A stretch of 64,000 nucleotides of DNA from a virus: IMG/VR virus record IMGVR_UViG_3300025872_000041, positions 50,559-114,558 of that record; one strand, 5' to 3'. A model generated the notes under the pieces. It did no database searches. It had not been told where the DNA came from and saw only the letters and a list, made by a program, of their open reading frames with translations. Below, piece after piece: positions 20,801 through 33,000 of this stretch. The position numbers and the translations under genes are program-made. The stretch's first letter is position 1; each line of letters begins with the position of its first letter.

Positions 20801-21443
20801 GGAGCCTACATTTTATGATCCTAATAGAGAGTTAGCTGCTAATGCTGAGATGGCTAATATTGCTGCAGCTAATTTAGCGCAGTTTACTGGACCACAAGCT
20901 TTCAATACAAGATTCTCTGAGGTACAAGGTAAAGGTTTAGCCAATGCTGCTAATATCTTAGGTAGATATAATAACTTAAACGTTGGTGTAGCTAATCAGT
21001 TTGAACAAGCTAACAAGCAATTAATCAATGAAGCTAACTTTAGAAATCAGTTAGCCGCTAATGACTTCTACGATAAGACAGTTACTACTAATCAGCAATA
21101 TGATAATGCTAGAAGAGCTGGTAGAAGAGAGGCTGTAGATTATGTAAATGCTGCATTAGAAAATAGATTTATTACAGATCAAATGAATAGTCTATATCCT
21201 AATTTCTTTGTTGATCCAGCAGCTCTTAAAACTTATTATACTCCAGGTAGAAAAATTACAGCTTCACAAAAGGCTAAAGATTTAAAACAGTATTTTCTTG
21301 ATATGGGTATTGATACTACTAATCCTACAGTTCAAGCTGCTATGGTTAGAGGTATTATGGGTGATGTAGATGTAGATGAGCGTGGTAATATCTTAGCAGC
21401 ACAATCTGCAATGTCTAACAGAAGAAAAACTAAGGGCTCTTAA
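17883..21443 (+). CDS. Conserved crAss-like virion cargo protein
   Basis: This 1,186-aa protein is recognisable by the conserved crAss-like block at about residues 258-430: ISVLEAEKGETLIR, GGKRHSQGGTPL, PDSFIYSDT, and LALVQESQKGFPQGVP. A short motif KVKxxSLPxA occurs twice, at the N-terminus (residues 4-13) and at 212-221, each followed by a Gly-rich QTG or YGG linker. The C-terminal third is helical and Ala/Asn-rich (AANILGRYNNLNVGVANQFEQ), like ejection proteins. A proline-rich hinge (about 925-945) separates the parts. It is followed by a short gap with a promoter-like box. No enzyme motif is visible. Confidence 0.65.
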   Translation: MKKKVRVKSLPKAQTGMQPPMVLTPEQKTIWLKNQGMFGTPTTFENPFELSNPSFIYNTKKPATSGEFVKSPGMGPIGADDYYANLAQQNIAAPAGTRFDKDFGYAPGTAMPSDFVKKPKEKGNPYVGPMLLAGTDIFRGLANQIDNRFAKRDLRDQFLSDNLTYAREESNSGNRGDYNFNEFGFGPSFRPDDYIKGDYNKIAQMGGEMKRKVKITSLPQAGYGGSQNQNAVNQLYGNSAYMVNKFSGAEQKEPEADYNQTLGPDPRSISVLEAEKGETLIRKGTNTAIPEFFKIGGKRHSQGGTPLSGEKATPDSFIYSDTKSMKIKDPAILESFGFAAKKGGYTPAKISKKFDLNNKELREGLYSDSDPLRKKTSVMMADNYISNLGKLALVQESQKGFPQGVPQIAMPYMNKVGLDPAQFLPPSPEQGMMMAMYGGIPKAQIGQSVDPTGMSNVPVNNLPQYEIDLLKFKQRALDQNQQLPSTQEYMKAREQYNRAKMENSSIFNPFNWDDYINYGLTGQFENMGDSYSKYNGEGPMTTTIRYGTDPVFMASAAAPVGKVLGAVGKRLGTIGAGSPAIDFLKTASVPDILEASGIALKDIPSNLTSIADVTIPIIQKLAAPGALAFLISSANNNEQLTNEQQVALLKRLDTAAVNELMESPVASKISSDTLIEASKENPNIDVAKIPEVTIKAKTKGDTTKSSTGYTAPDGSKVVFEYGGESLYQAGGEKGTFLAKHTDASGKEYSSYLKGDKVVLVDSNNEVVSTRPATEKDKPAIQTYDTEEEKLLKSIAPNVILPKDYVEGNQPGKVAKIPGTFGRFDKASADKNWSWYNKPIDWTNQSQVGAAQLAYNREMTNRFIKAGYTPEEAARYVKTIGFDETKKSGVPNAYDEKAGKYVETRVVFDVPQKPKKPDTPRDPLDPGELIPPPIPRRPIGFYPQDVLNTAAAVGDLASINRYYPRMAQFTAEPMEPTFYDPNRELAANAEMANIAAANLAQFTGPQAFNTRFSEVQGKGLANAANILGRYNNLNVGVANQFEQANKQLINEANFRNQLAANDFYDKTVTTNQQYDNARRAGRREAVDYVNAALENRFITDQMNSLYPNFFVDPAALKTYYTPGRKITASQKAKDLKQYFLDMGIDTTNPTVQAAMVRGIMGDVDVDERGNILAAQSAMSNRRKTKGS

Positions 21444-21469
21444 ATCTTAGAGGTTTAATAGTTTAACTT

Positions 21470-21477
21470 TATATTTG
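21470..21477 (+). promoter_or_regulatory. Promoter-like -7 box TATATTTG
   Basis: It matches TAnnTTTG in the 54-bp gap before the ATG at 21498. No clear TTTG is seen at the -33 position, so it may be weak or accidental. Confidence 0.35.
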
Positions 21478-21497
21478 TTATATTTATAATATAGATA

Positions 21498-24059
21498 ATG
21501 GCTAGTTACATTCAAGGTCTTACCGATTATATACCAAAGGCTGAACCTTACAAACCTAATTTTGATTTTCTTAATACGGTTTTAGCAACAAGACAGGCTA
21601 GGTATGATAGCGCACTTAATCAATTAAGTGGCGCTTATGGTAGTATTGTATATGCTGATCTTACAAGAGATGATAATAGAGAAGCAAGAGATAATTTCTT
21701 GAAGAACTCTGAAAAAGCTATTCAGCAAATTACATCTTTAGATCTCTCTGATCCTGCTAATGTACAATTAGCTCAGCAAGTATTCCAACCTTTTGTAGAT
21801 GATAAAAAGATGCAGTATGACATCATGTTTACTAAAGGTATTAAACAAGGCCAACAACAAGCTGAAATATTTAAAAACTCTCTTGATCCAGAAATTAGTT
21901 CTAAATATTGGGATGCTGGGATTAGAGGTTTGCAGTATAGACAATTAGAATTTAAAAGTGCATCTCAAGATAAAGCCTATAAAATGGCCATGCCTAAGTA
22001 TGTTCCTTATGTAAATATCATGAATAAAGCCAGAGAACTGGTTGGTGATGATTTTAAAAACATTAAGATAGAACAAACTATAGGTGGATATGATGTTACT
22101 ACTACCGGTGGTGAAGCTGCTAAACCAGTTATTGCTCAATATCTTAGTATGGCATTAGCTGATGATCCTTCTGTAAAAGCATATGCAAATGAGTTAGCAT
22201 ATGTAAATTCTATGAGTGCCATTACACAGTTAGCTGAACAAAAATTCAATGGTGATATAGATCAAGCTGCTGCAGAATATTATGTTACAAATGCTGATAC
22301 ATTTCTTAAGAATGATAGAAATAGATTAGAGGATCTTGAAGATGGTTATTCACAATATCAAGCTAAAGTAGATATATATGAGTCTAGATTAAATCGTGGT
22401 GGTAGATTGACTCCAAAAGAACAACAAGAGTATCAAGCAACTGTTGCAAAAAGAGATGGTTTTGAAAAAGCTAAAACTAATCTTTCTGATAGAATATCTC
22501 AAATTGTTACTGCTATTAATGATGAGGATATAGATTTGTTATCTAGAGCTATTAGATCTTCTGATGCTAGTTCTTATATTTCTAATGAAATTGGTAAAGC
22601 AACTGAAGTAGAAGCCTATAGAAATTACCAGATAGAAAAAGAAGCTAATGCTTATTCAAAGATTAATTATGAAAAAGCTTTAGATTTTTCTTATTGGACT
22701 AAGAAAGAAAAGATTCAACAAGACTTTCAGCGTGAGATGAAGATGCTAGAGACTGGTGGCTTTGATGATTTTACTACTGGTGCTGTTAAAACTGAAGCTA
22801 GTACAGAAGATGCGTTTGTTTCAGATAGAGCTGAGTTTAATAATAGCTGGAAAGGATTTGGTAACAGTGTATATGAATTAACTAATTCTATTTCTAGTAT
22901 TAATGATGCTAAGTTAAATAGTGCAGTAGGTAATGTTTTAAAAAGCGCTGGTGTTAACATGGCTACTTTAAAACAGGGTAATGTATCATTAACCTCTCTT
23001 AATAAAATCTTTAATGGTATTCAAGATATGATTAAAGCTGATCCTTCTTTAGCCAAGAATTTAGCACCCGCTTTAATTACAGCTAATGATAAGCGTCAAT
23101 TGGCTTATAGTAATATTAGTGCATTAAATACTAATAACAGAGTTATTGCTGCTAATATGAAAGCTTCTGGAAATTACATTCCAACATTTGTTGATTATGT
23201 ATTTGCTAAAGATGGTTCTTTAAGAGATGCTAAATCAGCTTACGCAACAGCTCTTGCTACTAATCCTAATATTGATGCTGATGACTTTATGGATGACTAT
23301 GAAGATTTTATAGAAGATTATCAAGAAAAATATATTGATCTCTCTAAAAATCAAGCTGGTTATAAAGTTGTAGGTACGGCTGGTCCTGGTAGTTATATTA
23401 GTAATAATATTCAAGGTATTGCTGACTTTACTAAACCGTCTTCTAAATTAACTTTAGGATTAAGATCTGCATTAAGTGATGTTTTAAACTCTGATTCTAG
23501 AATTGCAATTGGTACACCTGCTGATGTAGCTTCTGCTAGTGATCGTGTATTTAATAATATTGAAGACAATCAAGTACTTAGAGGTTATCTAAATACATTA
23601 GTATCTGATGCTAGAGCTAATAAGCAGAGTGTTAGTTATTCTTATCAGTCACGTGCTTTAGGTAATCAAGGTTATCAATCTTTAACAGTTAGACCTGGTG
23701 CATCAGATCCTACATTAAAAGCTCTTAAAGAGGCTGGTAGTATTAGTGATGCTGACTATAATAGAATTATTAGTACTGGTGTAACTGCAATTATTTCCGC
23801 AGCTCAAGCAACTAACCTTATTTCTTCTAGATTACAGAAGGATGAGAGACAAGTGATTTTAGATAATGTTGGTACATATAGATATATTAATCCTAACGGA
23901 AATATAGATATGACCTTTACAAAGAATCCAAATGGCAGTATTACTGCTACAGGTACTATGTATGATAGTAGAAAAGGAATGACTGATATATTTACTCAGA
24001 ATAATCTGAATAACATTAGCTTCAGCAATCTCCTTAATAGTTTTGATGCAATTAGATAA
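21498..24059 (+). CDS. Helical virion cargo / ejection protein
   Basis: This 853-aa protein starts MASYIQGLTDYIPKAEPYKPNFDFL. I know this N-terminus from a conserved crAss-like gene just before the RNA polymerase genes. The protein is almost wholly helical, with long charged heptad-like stretches (about residues 255-340 and 380-430) and no Cys-based or catalytic motif. It should be packaged with the RNA polymerase and may scaffold it or line the ejection channel (inference). It is separated from the upstream gene by 54 bp and from the polymerase gene by 19 bp. Its last codons overlap the polymerase promoter. Confidence 0.6.
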   Translation: MASYIQGLTDYIPKAEPYKPNFDFLNTVLATRQARYDSALNQLSGAYGSIVYADLTRDDNREARDNFLKNSEKAIQQITSLDLSDPANVQLAQQVFQPFVDDKKMQYDIMFTKGIKQGQQQAEIFKNSLDPEISSKYWDAGIRGLQYRQLEFKSASQDKAYKMAMPKYVPYVNIMNKARELVGDDFKNIKIEQTIGGYDVTTTGGEAAKPVIAQYLSMALADDPSVKAYANELAYVNSMSAITQLAEQKFNGDIDQAAAEYYVTNADTFLKNDRNRLEDLEDGYSQYQAKVDIYESRLNRGGRLTPKEQQEYQATVAKRDGFEKAKTNLSDRISQIVTAINDEDIDLLSRAIRSSDASSYISNEIGKATEVEAYRNYQIEKEANAYSKINYEKALDFSYWTKKEKIQQDFQREMKMLETGGFDDFTTGAVKTEASTEDAFVSDRAEFNNSWKGFGNSVYELTNSISSINDAKLNSAVGNVLKSAGVNMATLKQGNVSLTSLNKIFNGIQDMIKADPSLAKNLAPALITANDKRQLAYSNISALNTNNRVIAANMKASGNYIPTFVDYVFAKDGSLRDAKSAYATALATNPNIDADDFMDDYEDFIEDYQEKYIDLSKNQAGYKVVGTAGPGSYISNNIQGIADFTKPSSKLTLGLRSALSDVLNSDSRIAIGTPADVASASDRVFNNIEDNQVLRGYLNTLVSDARANKQSVSYSYQSRALGNQGYQSLTVRPGASDPTLKALKEAGSISDADYNRIISTGVTAIISAAQATNLISSRLQKDERQVILDNVGTYRYINPNGNIDMTFTKNPNGSITATGTMYDSRKGMTDIFTQNNLNNISFSNLLNSFDAIR

Positions 24060-24072
24060 TAAATTAAATTTG
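24042..24072 (+). promoter_or_regulatory. Bacteroidota-type promoter for the RNA polymerase gene
   Basis: TTTG at 24042-24045, a 19-bp spacer and TAAATTTG at 24065-24072 fit the Bacteroidota consensus well. The -33 box lies inside the end of the preceding gene. The expected start of transcription falls about at the ATG (24079), which would give an almost leaderless mRNA. Confidence 0.6.
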
Positions 24073-24078
24073 TTCTAA

Positions 24079-27000
24079 ATGGAAGAATTTGACAATGCAA
24101 TTCCACCACTAGGTGTTGAACCCGGTTTGCCTTCTAACTTTGAAGGATCAGATGCTTTTCAAGCAAGTATTGCGCCAACTAATGAGCCGTTAATATCTGT
24201 AACTGATACCTATGCTGTTCCTGGAGTTCCAGTACCTTCAGCATTTGGTAGCGTTGCTGTAGATTATGATCCTAGTAATCCTTTTGATGTTGCTAAACAA
24301 GCATTGACAAAACCTATTACTGAATCTGATGTTGCATTTGAGACTTCAAAAGAAAAATATTTTCAGCCTGGGTATCAGCAAACAAACTTTGATAGATACT
24401 ATAATGATAGTGATAACTTCTATAAGCTAGGATTTAATCCATTAGCTAATAACGAAGCATTATATAATCAGAATAGAAGTTGGTATCAAGATTTATTTAG
24501 AGCAGCTGGTGGTATTCCTTCATTAGGATTATCTGTTGTTCAATCAGGATATAGAAGTCTTGCCGATATGGCAACTGGTGATTTCTCTATGACTGATGAA
24601 ACTGGTGCTAGAGAGTTCTCCCAGATTATGGCAGAACGCGGCAGCACTAGAGGTGGTGTATCTGGTTTTGCTTCTAATTTAGTTTTACAATCAGGATTTG
24701 TTGCAGGTATTGCAGCAGATTACTTAGCTACTGAAGCATTACTTGCTGGTGCTGTAGGTTTATCTGAAGGTATGGCTCTTCCTGCAGCTCTTGCTGCTAG
24801 TGCTTCTAAAACAGCTGGTACTATTAGATCCATTTCTGCATTGTTTGATGCTAATACTGCTAGACAAGCTTACAATACAATTAAAGCTATGGATGTGGCT
24901 GCTATTGGTAGAGGTGCATTAAATGTAGCTGAAGCAACTGCTAAGAATATTGTTCCTAATACATTTAAGAATGTTAAGAGTTTCATTACTGCAGAAAGCC
25001 CTGTATTAGGATTAGCTAATTCAGTAAGAGGTGTTGCTGACTTTGTAAGAGATATGAAGCAGATTAGCTATGCTACTGCTGAAGCTTCTATGGAAGGCGG
25101 AGGAGTTAAAAATGATTTTATTGATAAACATATTAATCAATACATTACTGAGAATGGAGTATATCCAGATCAAGATGTATTAAATAAGATTTATGAGAAG
25201 GCATCAGATGCTGGTTTTACAACTGGTATGATAAATGCACCCCTTATTCTTCTTACAAACAATATCACTTTTGATAACTTGTACAAAGGTCGTAAAAGCA
25301 CATTAGGTAAAACAGCTTCAGGTATTGTAGAGGAAAGTAAATTAACTGGAAAAACTTTAAGATTCTCAGAAAGAACCGGACAGTTTGAGACTATGGGTAT
25401 AAGACAATCTTTTGCTGAAAGCATAAGAGGTCTTAAAACTCCAAAAACGTACATGCAGTTTGCTGGTGGTTATTTCTCTAAAAACTTATCTGAAGGTCTT
25501 CAGGAAATTTCTCAAGAGATTATTTCTGGAGCATCTACAGATTACTATGAAAGATTATATGATACTCCAGAAGCTGGAGGTGTAGTAGCTTACTTAGCAG
25601 ATGCTTATGATAATCTTAAAGATCAAGCATCAGCACAAGGTATTGAAGTATTTGCTTCAGGATTTTTAATGGGAGGTCTTACCGGTATTTCTACTGCTGT
25701 AGCTAACAGAGCTTATGGTAGTAGTAAAAATATTATTGGTAAGATAGCACAAGCTAAGAACCCAGAAGAGTATAGAAAAGCTGTAGAAGAAGAGAGCGCT
25801 AGATTTAATAAGATTGCTGATGAATTAAATGATGCCATTAATAATGGTAATAAAGTTCTTGCTCTTGATATAGATAATTTATTATTACAAATCAGAGGAG
25901 GTACTGATATGGTTAATGCTAGAAAATCATTTGATGAAAAAGCATTCCATGATATTAAAGACATAACTCGTTTTAATAGTATCTATACAGCTCTTCAAAC
26001 TGACAAATATGATTTCTTAATTAAGAAATTACAGGACATGCAGCAAATGACCGGTGCAGAATTAAAAGAGGCATTTAGTTTAGCTGATGATGTTACAGAT
26101 GATGAGGCCAAAAAAGTATTAGATATTACTATTGATAGAGCTGGTCAAATTAAAGATCAGTATGAGCAGTTCTCTGCATTTAAGAATCCTTTTAATCCTA
26201 ATACTTATAGATCTGCTAATACTCCAGAATCCATTATTGGATTTATTAATGAGTTACAAAGTTATAAAGGATTTGAAGAGGCCCGCAAAACTGCAGTATT
26301 TAGTTTACATGGTTTAGAACAAGCTAAGACACGTATGGCTGATTTAACTAAACAGATGTCATCTATTGGTGGTGTTGCTGATTTAGGTTACTCTGATGTT
26401 ACAGCTACCTTAAGTATTGCAGGTATTGATAATGAAATAAACTTATTAACTGCAGAGATTGAATCTAGTAAAGATATAACTGATCCGGGTCTTATTGAGA
26501 TTAATGATAATAAAAAGAAGAAGTTAAAAGCTTTAGAATCTTTAAAAACTAATCTTGCCCGTGTTGAAAATATTAATGATCCTGTAGAAGTAAGAAAGAC
26601 TTCTTATTTAAAGAAAGCTTTTAATGACTACATGAAGGTTCTTTTAGATGAGAAAGGTACTGAACTCAGTCCTGCAGATCTAAATGAAGCATATAGAATC
26701 TTTACTGATTATTATGCACTCAATTATGATAAGACAAACTTTAATAAAGTCTTGGCTGACTTATATGATCCTAATAACTTTATTAAGCTTGCTGAAAGAG
26801 AGCGTACTTTAGTTGTTGCAAGAGATAAAAGAAGAGCTGAGTTCTTTAAGAAAGCATTTAAAAAATATGCTGAGACATCTAAGATTGGTATATTTTTAAA
26901 AGCTTTAGCTACTGGTGGATTTGTTATTGATCTTAAGTATCTTAAAGCTTTAGATACTAATACATTTGATGAGCTTAAAGAACTTATTTTAAATGATCCG

Positions 27001-30000
27001 GATATTAAGTTTAGAGATCTAAATAGTAATAAGTTATTTGGTAAAGAAGATCCAAGATTTCAAAATATTAAATCTTTTGTATCTGACTTTGAAGTAAAAA
27101 CAAAAGCTGAAGTAAAACAAACACCATCTGATACTAGTAAACCCAAAGAGGCATCTCAATTTTCTACAGATACTACAGAAGAGGAAGAAGAACTTGGTTC
27201 AGAAGATATCACAGATGTAAGTGAATTTACACAAACTATTGTACGTAGAGCATATGATGATTACTTAAAGGCTTTAAAAGAAGCAGACATACCTGTATCA
27301 TTTGAAGAGTTTGCAACAAGTAAAAAAGCTGTTAGTATTATTAATGCTCTAACAGAGTTAGAAGCAGCTTATGATGCTATTACGGAAACTAAACCTGAGT
27401 TTACTGAATGGTTAAGAGTAAATGCAAGAACCCCTGTAGTATTTGATGTACTAGATAAAAATGGTGTAACTTTCTCAGATATCTTTATTCAACAAAGAGA
27501 TGAGAATCAATATATTACTACAGCATTAGAAGAAGGTGAAAGTATTGTATCTTCTGGATATAATGGGGTTTTTATAACTAAACTTGTAGGATCTATTGAA
27601 GGCGGAGAAGGTGTAGATATTTATTTTGTAAAGTTAAACGATGGCACTATGGCCATTGATGCTACTAATAAGCCTGATGAACTAATTGATTTTGAAATAG
27701 ATATTTATACAAGTTTAGAGAAAGCTCAAAAAGCTCAAAAAGCAATTGGTGATTATTTAGCTAATAATAAAAAACAATTTGTATTTGACAATACTCCATT
27801 AGTTAATGGTCAGATTATATCTGATAATAAAAATAATGAATATGTAGTTTTATCTTATCCTTCAGAAATTGCTGCTGGCTCTAATCTTAAACTTAAAAAC
27901 TTAAAGACCGGAGCTATTCTAACTACTAAATCTTTTACAGGATTTAAATTAGAGAGAGTACCTGTTGAAAAGAAAGAATATGCTTCAAGATTTGATTCTA
28001 CTAGTGTATTAGATAGAGCTTGGGGTAAAAGAATGGAGAATGAATCTCAGAAAGATGCAACAGCACGTCTAAGTAATTTATTAAGAGATACTCCTATTGA
28101 AGAATTACTTAGTGGTCTTAGTATTAGATTTACTAATCTTAATAAATCTCCTGAGAGATATGATTATCTTAGGTTACCAGATCAGAAAGAAAATCAATCG
28201 TTTGGTTTATTTACTGATTCTTATGCAATTGCATTAGTATTTAATGGTGAAGAGATTGGTTATTTACCTAATCCTACATCTTTCCAATTCTTAGATGTAA
28301 ATGGTAATCCTATCTCTTATGATAGAATAAATGCTGATAGAGTTAAGCAAGCTTTCTATTTAAAGAATGGTAGATACAATCAAGCAGTTGCTGATATAAA
28401 AGCTAGTTATAAGAATAAAATTGCTTTATTAAATTATTTAAAATCTAAACTTGGCAAAAATACATCTGTAGAAATTCCTTATTCAGATCTTAAGAAGGTT
28501 GCAAATATCAATATTGGTTTAGGATCTTATGAGTTCTTATCTCGTGATGAAGAAAGACCTAAGTTTTCTGGATTAACTTATAATACTATTAATGGTGGTA
28601 TCTATGTAATTGATAGAAAAAATAAATATAAGAATGGTTCTATTGTAACAGTAGAAGGTTCTCCTATTACAGATATTGATCCTGATTTATTAGAGTCAAC
28701 CATTAAAGAAGTTGATGCTGCTAGGTATAAAAACGGTTATGATACTTTACTTAACTATGGTAGATATGTAGCTGTTGTCAAACTACCTAATGGTAAAGTT
28801 AGATTTGTTGAGTTAACTACACCAGAACTTTCTTCTGAAGAGTTAAATACTTTAGCTGCTAGCATTAAAGAAAGAATTGAGTTAACTAAGAAAGAGAATA
28901 TAGATGACGAGGGTAAACCATTAGCTCAGGAATATAATGATGTATGGAATGAAGATAATATTGGTAGTAAACTATTTATTTCTTTACCATTAAAAGATAG
29001 AGGTAAGTTTCTAGATATTTATGTTAGTCCTAACGGATCTTTAGTTTTAGACTTTGTAAATAAAAATTCTAGAGCTGATAAAATAACTCGTAAGAAAATT
29101 ATTAATGACCCTCAGTTTAATACATTCTCTGAATTACTTACTTTACTAAATACTGCTATTAAAGAACATGATGCTGATGTAAAGTTACCAGCTAATAAAA
29201 TGGATATTGTCCTTACTGGTAGATCATTTAAAGCAACTTTACCAATGAACATTGATACATTACAGGTTCTAGATATGGAAGCTAGTGTAGGTGTTAATGT
29301 GGTTAAAGATGTATCTGTATATGTAGATATGCTTGAGCCAGCTTCTGATGTTCAAGCACAACCGTTATTACCAAAAACTCCAGATGATGTATTAGATATA
29401 GATACTTCTAATATTGATTTTAGTTCTGCTCCTCCTGATGCAAATATAAATCCAGAGTTATTAAGAGGTGTTGCACCTGTTCAAGTAAGTTCTGGAGATG
29501 CTCTAAGTAAAGTATTAGCTGCTCAAAAATCCATTCCTCAGCAGATTAAGCAGTTACAAGCTGAAGCTGATACTAAAACTGATGAAGTAAAAAAAGTATT
29601 ATTAGCTCAAAGAGTTGCTGAGAAAGGTGAATTAACTACTGCTGATAAAAAAGAGATTAGGACAAAAGCTGAAAACTCTCCAGAAGTATTAGCTATTAAA
29701 GCTCAAATTAAAATCTTAACTGATTCTCTAGCATTAAAAGCAGTAAATACTGGTTACACTGAATCTGATGTAACTAATTTAACTGAGTTCTTAACCTGGG
29801 TACAAAATAATCTTCCGGACTTTGTGACTGTAGAAGATTTAAATACTCTTAAGAATAACTTATATAAAGATGGTAAGACTGTGGGTGCATTTGTATCTTC
29901 ATTGTCTAACATAGCTGGTAATGTAGAAGTAAATGGTACTATATATACATCCGCTAGTTCTCCATTTAAATATCATGAAGCTTTTCACGCAGTATTCCGT

Positions 30001-33000
30001 TTATTATTAAATGATGCTCAGATATCTAGATACTTAACAATTGCTAAAAAAGAGTTAAGAGATCAGTTGCGTAAAGAAGGTAAGTCATTCTCTTTAGCTA
30101 AAGAAGAGATGCGCTTATTAAATCCTCTTTATGCAGCAATGAGTGAGTCTCAGTTAGAAGAGAGAATGTATGAAGAGTACCTTGCTGATAAGTTTGATGC
30201 TTGGAAGCTTAATAAAAAAACAGAGACTAGTCATGTAAACAAAAGTTTATTTGCTAAAATTGTTGAGTTAATCAAGAAAATATTTAGCAGATTTACTAAG
30301 AACGAATTAAACTCTTTGTTTGATAATATTGATGCCGGTAAGTATAGAAATAGTAAAGTAGTCACTAATAGATTTACAAACTCTCCATTTGATATAAGCG
30401 AGCCAGTACTTAAAGCTATTAAGATTGGTACAGATATAATTGAAGATTCTACATTTTCTGCTGAAGGTGAAGTTAATTACATTAGAGTAGATAAGTACTT
30501 ACCTGAACAAGAAGGTACTAGGTTAGCTGCAACTGTAGCTGCTCTCTATAATAACAAACTTAAAGATGCAGATAAGCAAACTAATACTGATGAGTTATTA
30601 GATTCTGTATTGGATAGTTATGAAGAACTTTATGATCCAGAGTTAGATCAGTATGTTGATTTAGATACTGCAACTTTTAACAAATTAAAAGAATATAAAG
30701 CTATATTTAGCAAAACTGAAAATAGAGAAATTCTTAAGGAGGCAGTACGTGAACATTTAGCTATTTTAAGTATTAAAGAAACTAATGAGCAAGATGCTTC
30801 AGATGATACTATAGATGAGTTAGGAGAAAGAGGTAAGCAGAATTATACCGAGGGTGCTGCTAGTGTAGGTGGTTTTGGTAGTTTATCTAAGTTTTTAAGA
30901 TCTTGGATATCTACTATTACATATCAAGCAGCTGATGAATTTGGTAATGTACAGTTCTTAGATGGTACACCTTATATCCAATCAGTGGATGGTTCTACAG
31001 TATATAATGGTATTCTTAAAGCAATTGCTGGAACTGAAGATATTGAGGAGGTTCTTTTAAAACTTAATTTATATAAAGAAAGAAACTTTGAGTCTGGTAA
31101 AGTTATTGAAGAATTCTTTATTCAGACTGGAGTAACATTTGATGAAGAAGGTAATCTTGATCTCTCTAATATTAAAAATAGTTATTTGTTCCAATCTTTT
31201 ACAAAAGGTTTTGGTCAGTATGCTATTGACTATTTATTTATTAATAAGGATCTTAAAAAAGAGATTGCAAATATTATCTCTGCAAATAGAAAAGATTCTG
31301 GTAAAGTACAGTTTGATCAATGGTCACAAGCATACAGTAATGCTTATGAAAGTAAATTAACTCCAGAATTAAAAGCTAAAGCCAAAGTTGTTTTAACTAA
31401 GATTATGGGAGCAATGGCACCAACTAAGAAATATACTGATGATGAATTAATCCAGCTAACTAATAAGTTATCTGTAGAATTAATGGAAGTATTGGGTATT
31501 TCTTTAAGTGGTATGTATTTATCTTATTCTATTGCAAGTATTATAAATAATCTTACTCCTCAGCAAATTAAACTATTTAAAATATACTCTAATGTAACAC
31601 CTATTACTAGAGGTGATATTGATGCTTTATATGGTTTAGTAGATAGCGAAGAAAATCCTTTTATAAATATTCAATATGAAACAACTGTAGATGCTGAAAC
31701 AGGAGAGGTTACTCAAGAAACAGAAGTACTAGAAGGTGGTGCTACTACACGTTTATATAATATGGCAAAAGCTAATGCTATATTTGATGAGTCTGTATAT
31801 GCTACTAGCTGGAAAAATGCAGAAGGTCAATTAGTATATGTACACCAATTACCATCATATCACTTAGTTAAGATAAATGAGATTAAGAAAGTCGGTGGTA
31901 TTGAAGACTTATTAAAAGATCCATTCTTAGCAAATAACTATTTATTAAATGATCCAAATTTCTTAGCATCTCTTGATTTACTTACAGTTAAAAGAATAGA
32001 TGGGCAAAAAGTAAGTAGTCTTAATGAGACAGAAGATGGTGATGTAATTGAAAACAAACAACTTGAGGTTAACAGACGTGAGGGAACTACATATGGTAGT
32101 TTTACTCCTGAAGAATTTATTGTTAGTTTACTTGATTTATATTCTGCCGGAGATGTACAAGAAAGAAATAAAGTTAAGTTTGGTATATCTACTCATCTTA
32201 TTCGTGTTCTAGAAGCATCTAGTACCGGTAACGTAATTAATTTACCTGTAATTAAAGCCGCTGCTAAAGTATCTGGTAAAAATACTTTAACCAAACAAGC
32301 ACAAGATGCATTACTTGGTTTTGTAGAACAAGAATATAATCGTATTCAAAGAGTAGCTAATGGTGAATTTACAGATGAGATTTATGATTTTAATACTGGT
32401 AAGATGCGCGGTCTTACATTATTTAAGACTGGTAAACTAATAAGTGAGGATTTAAAGAATGAATTAGAAGCACAAGCTCAAGAGAATTTACCTATAAGTG
32501 AACAACAAAAAGCACAGATTAAAAAAGAGATGACTCAGTCTATGCTTAATGATGTAAATTTCTTAATCACTTTGTTAGATGAAGATAATATTTTACAAGT
32601 AGAAGATGGTAAAGTAACTAAATCTGCATTAGCATCTTTTGTAACTAAAGGTTTTACTAATAAAGATAAAAAGAAATCTACTGATAAAACTAAAAACAGT
32701 ATATTTAATTTAGCAAAAGATGATTACAGATATAATCTTTTACAGATCTATGTAAATGATTTTATTAATACTACTGCTATTAACCAATTAATGCATGGTG
32801 ATCATGCTATATCATTTAAGGATGCTGTAGATGAAATTAAACGTGCTAAAGGATCTAATGCTACTGGTTCTAATATTGAAGCAGTTATAACTGATGAAAA
32901 ACTAGGTATCAAGCATGCATTTAAAACTGCTCATGTAGTTACTATTTCAGATCCTTTATTTCAAGCTAAATATGCAGGTGGTAAAGGAGAAAAAGCAAAT

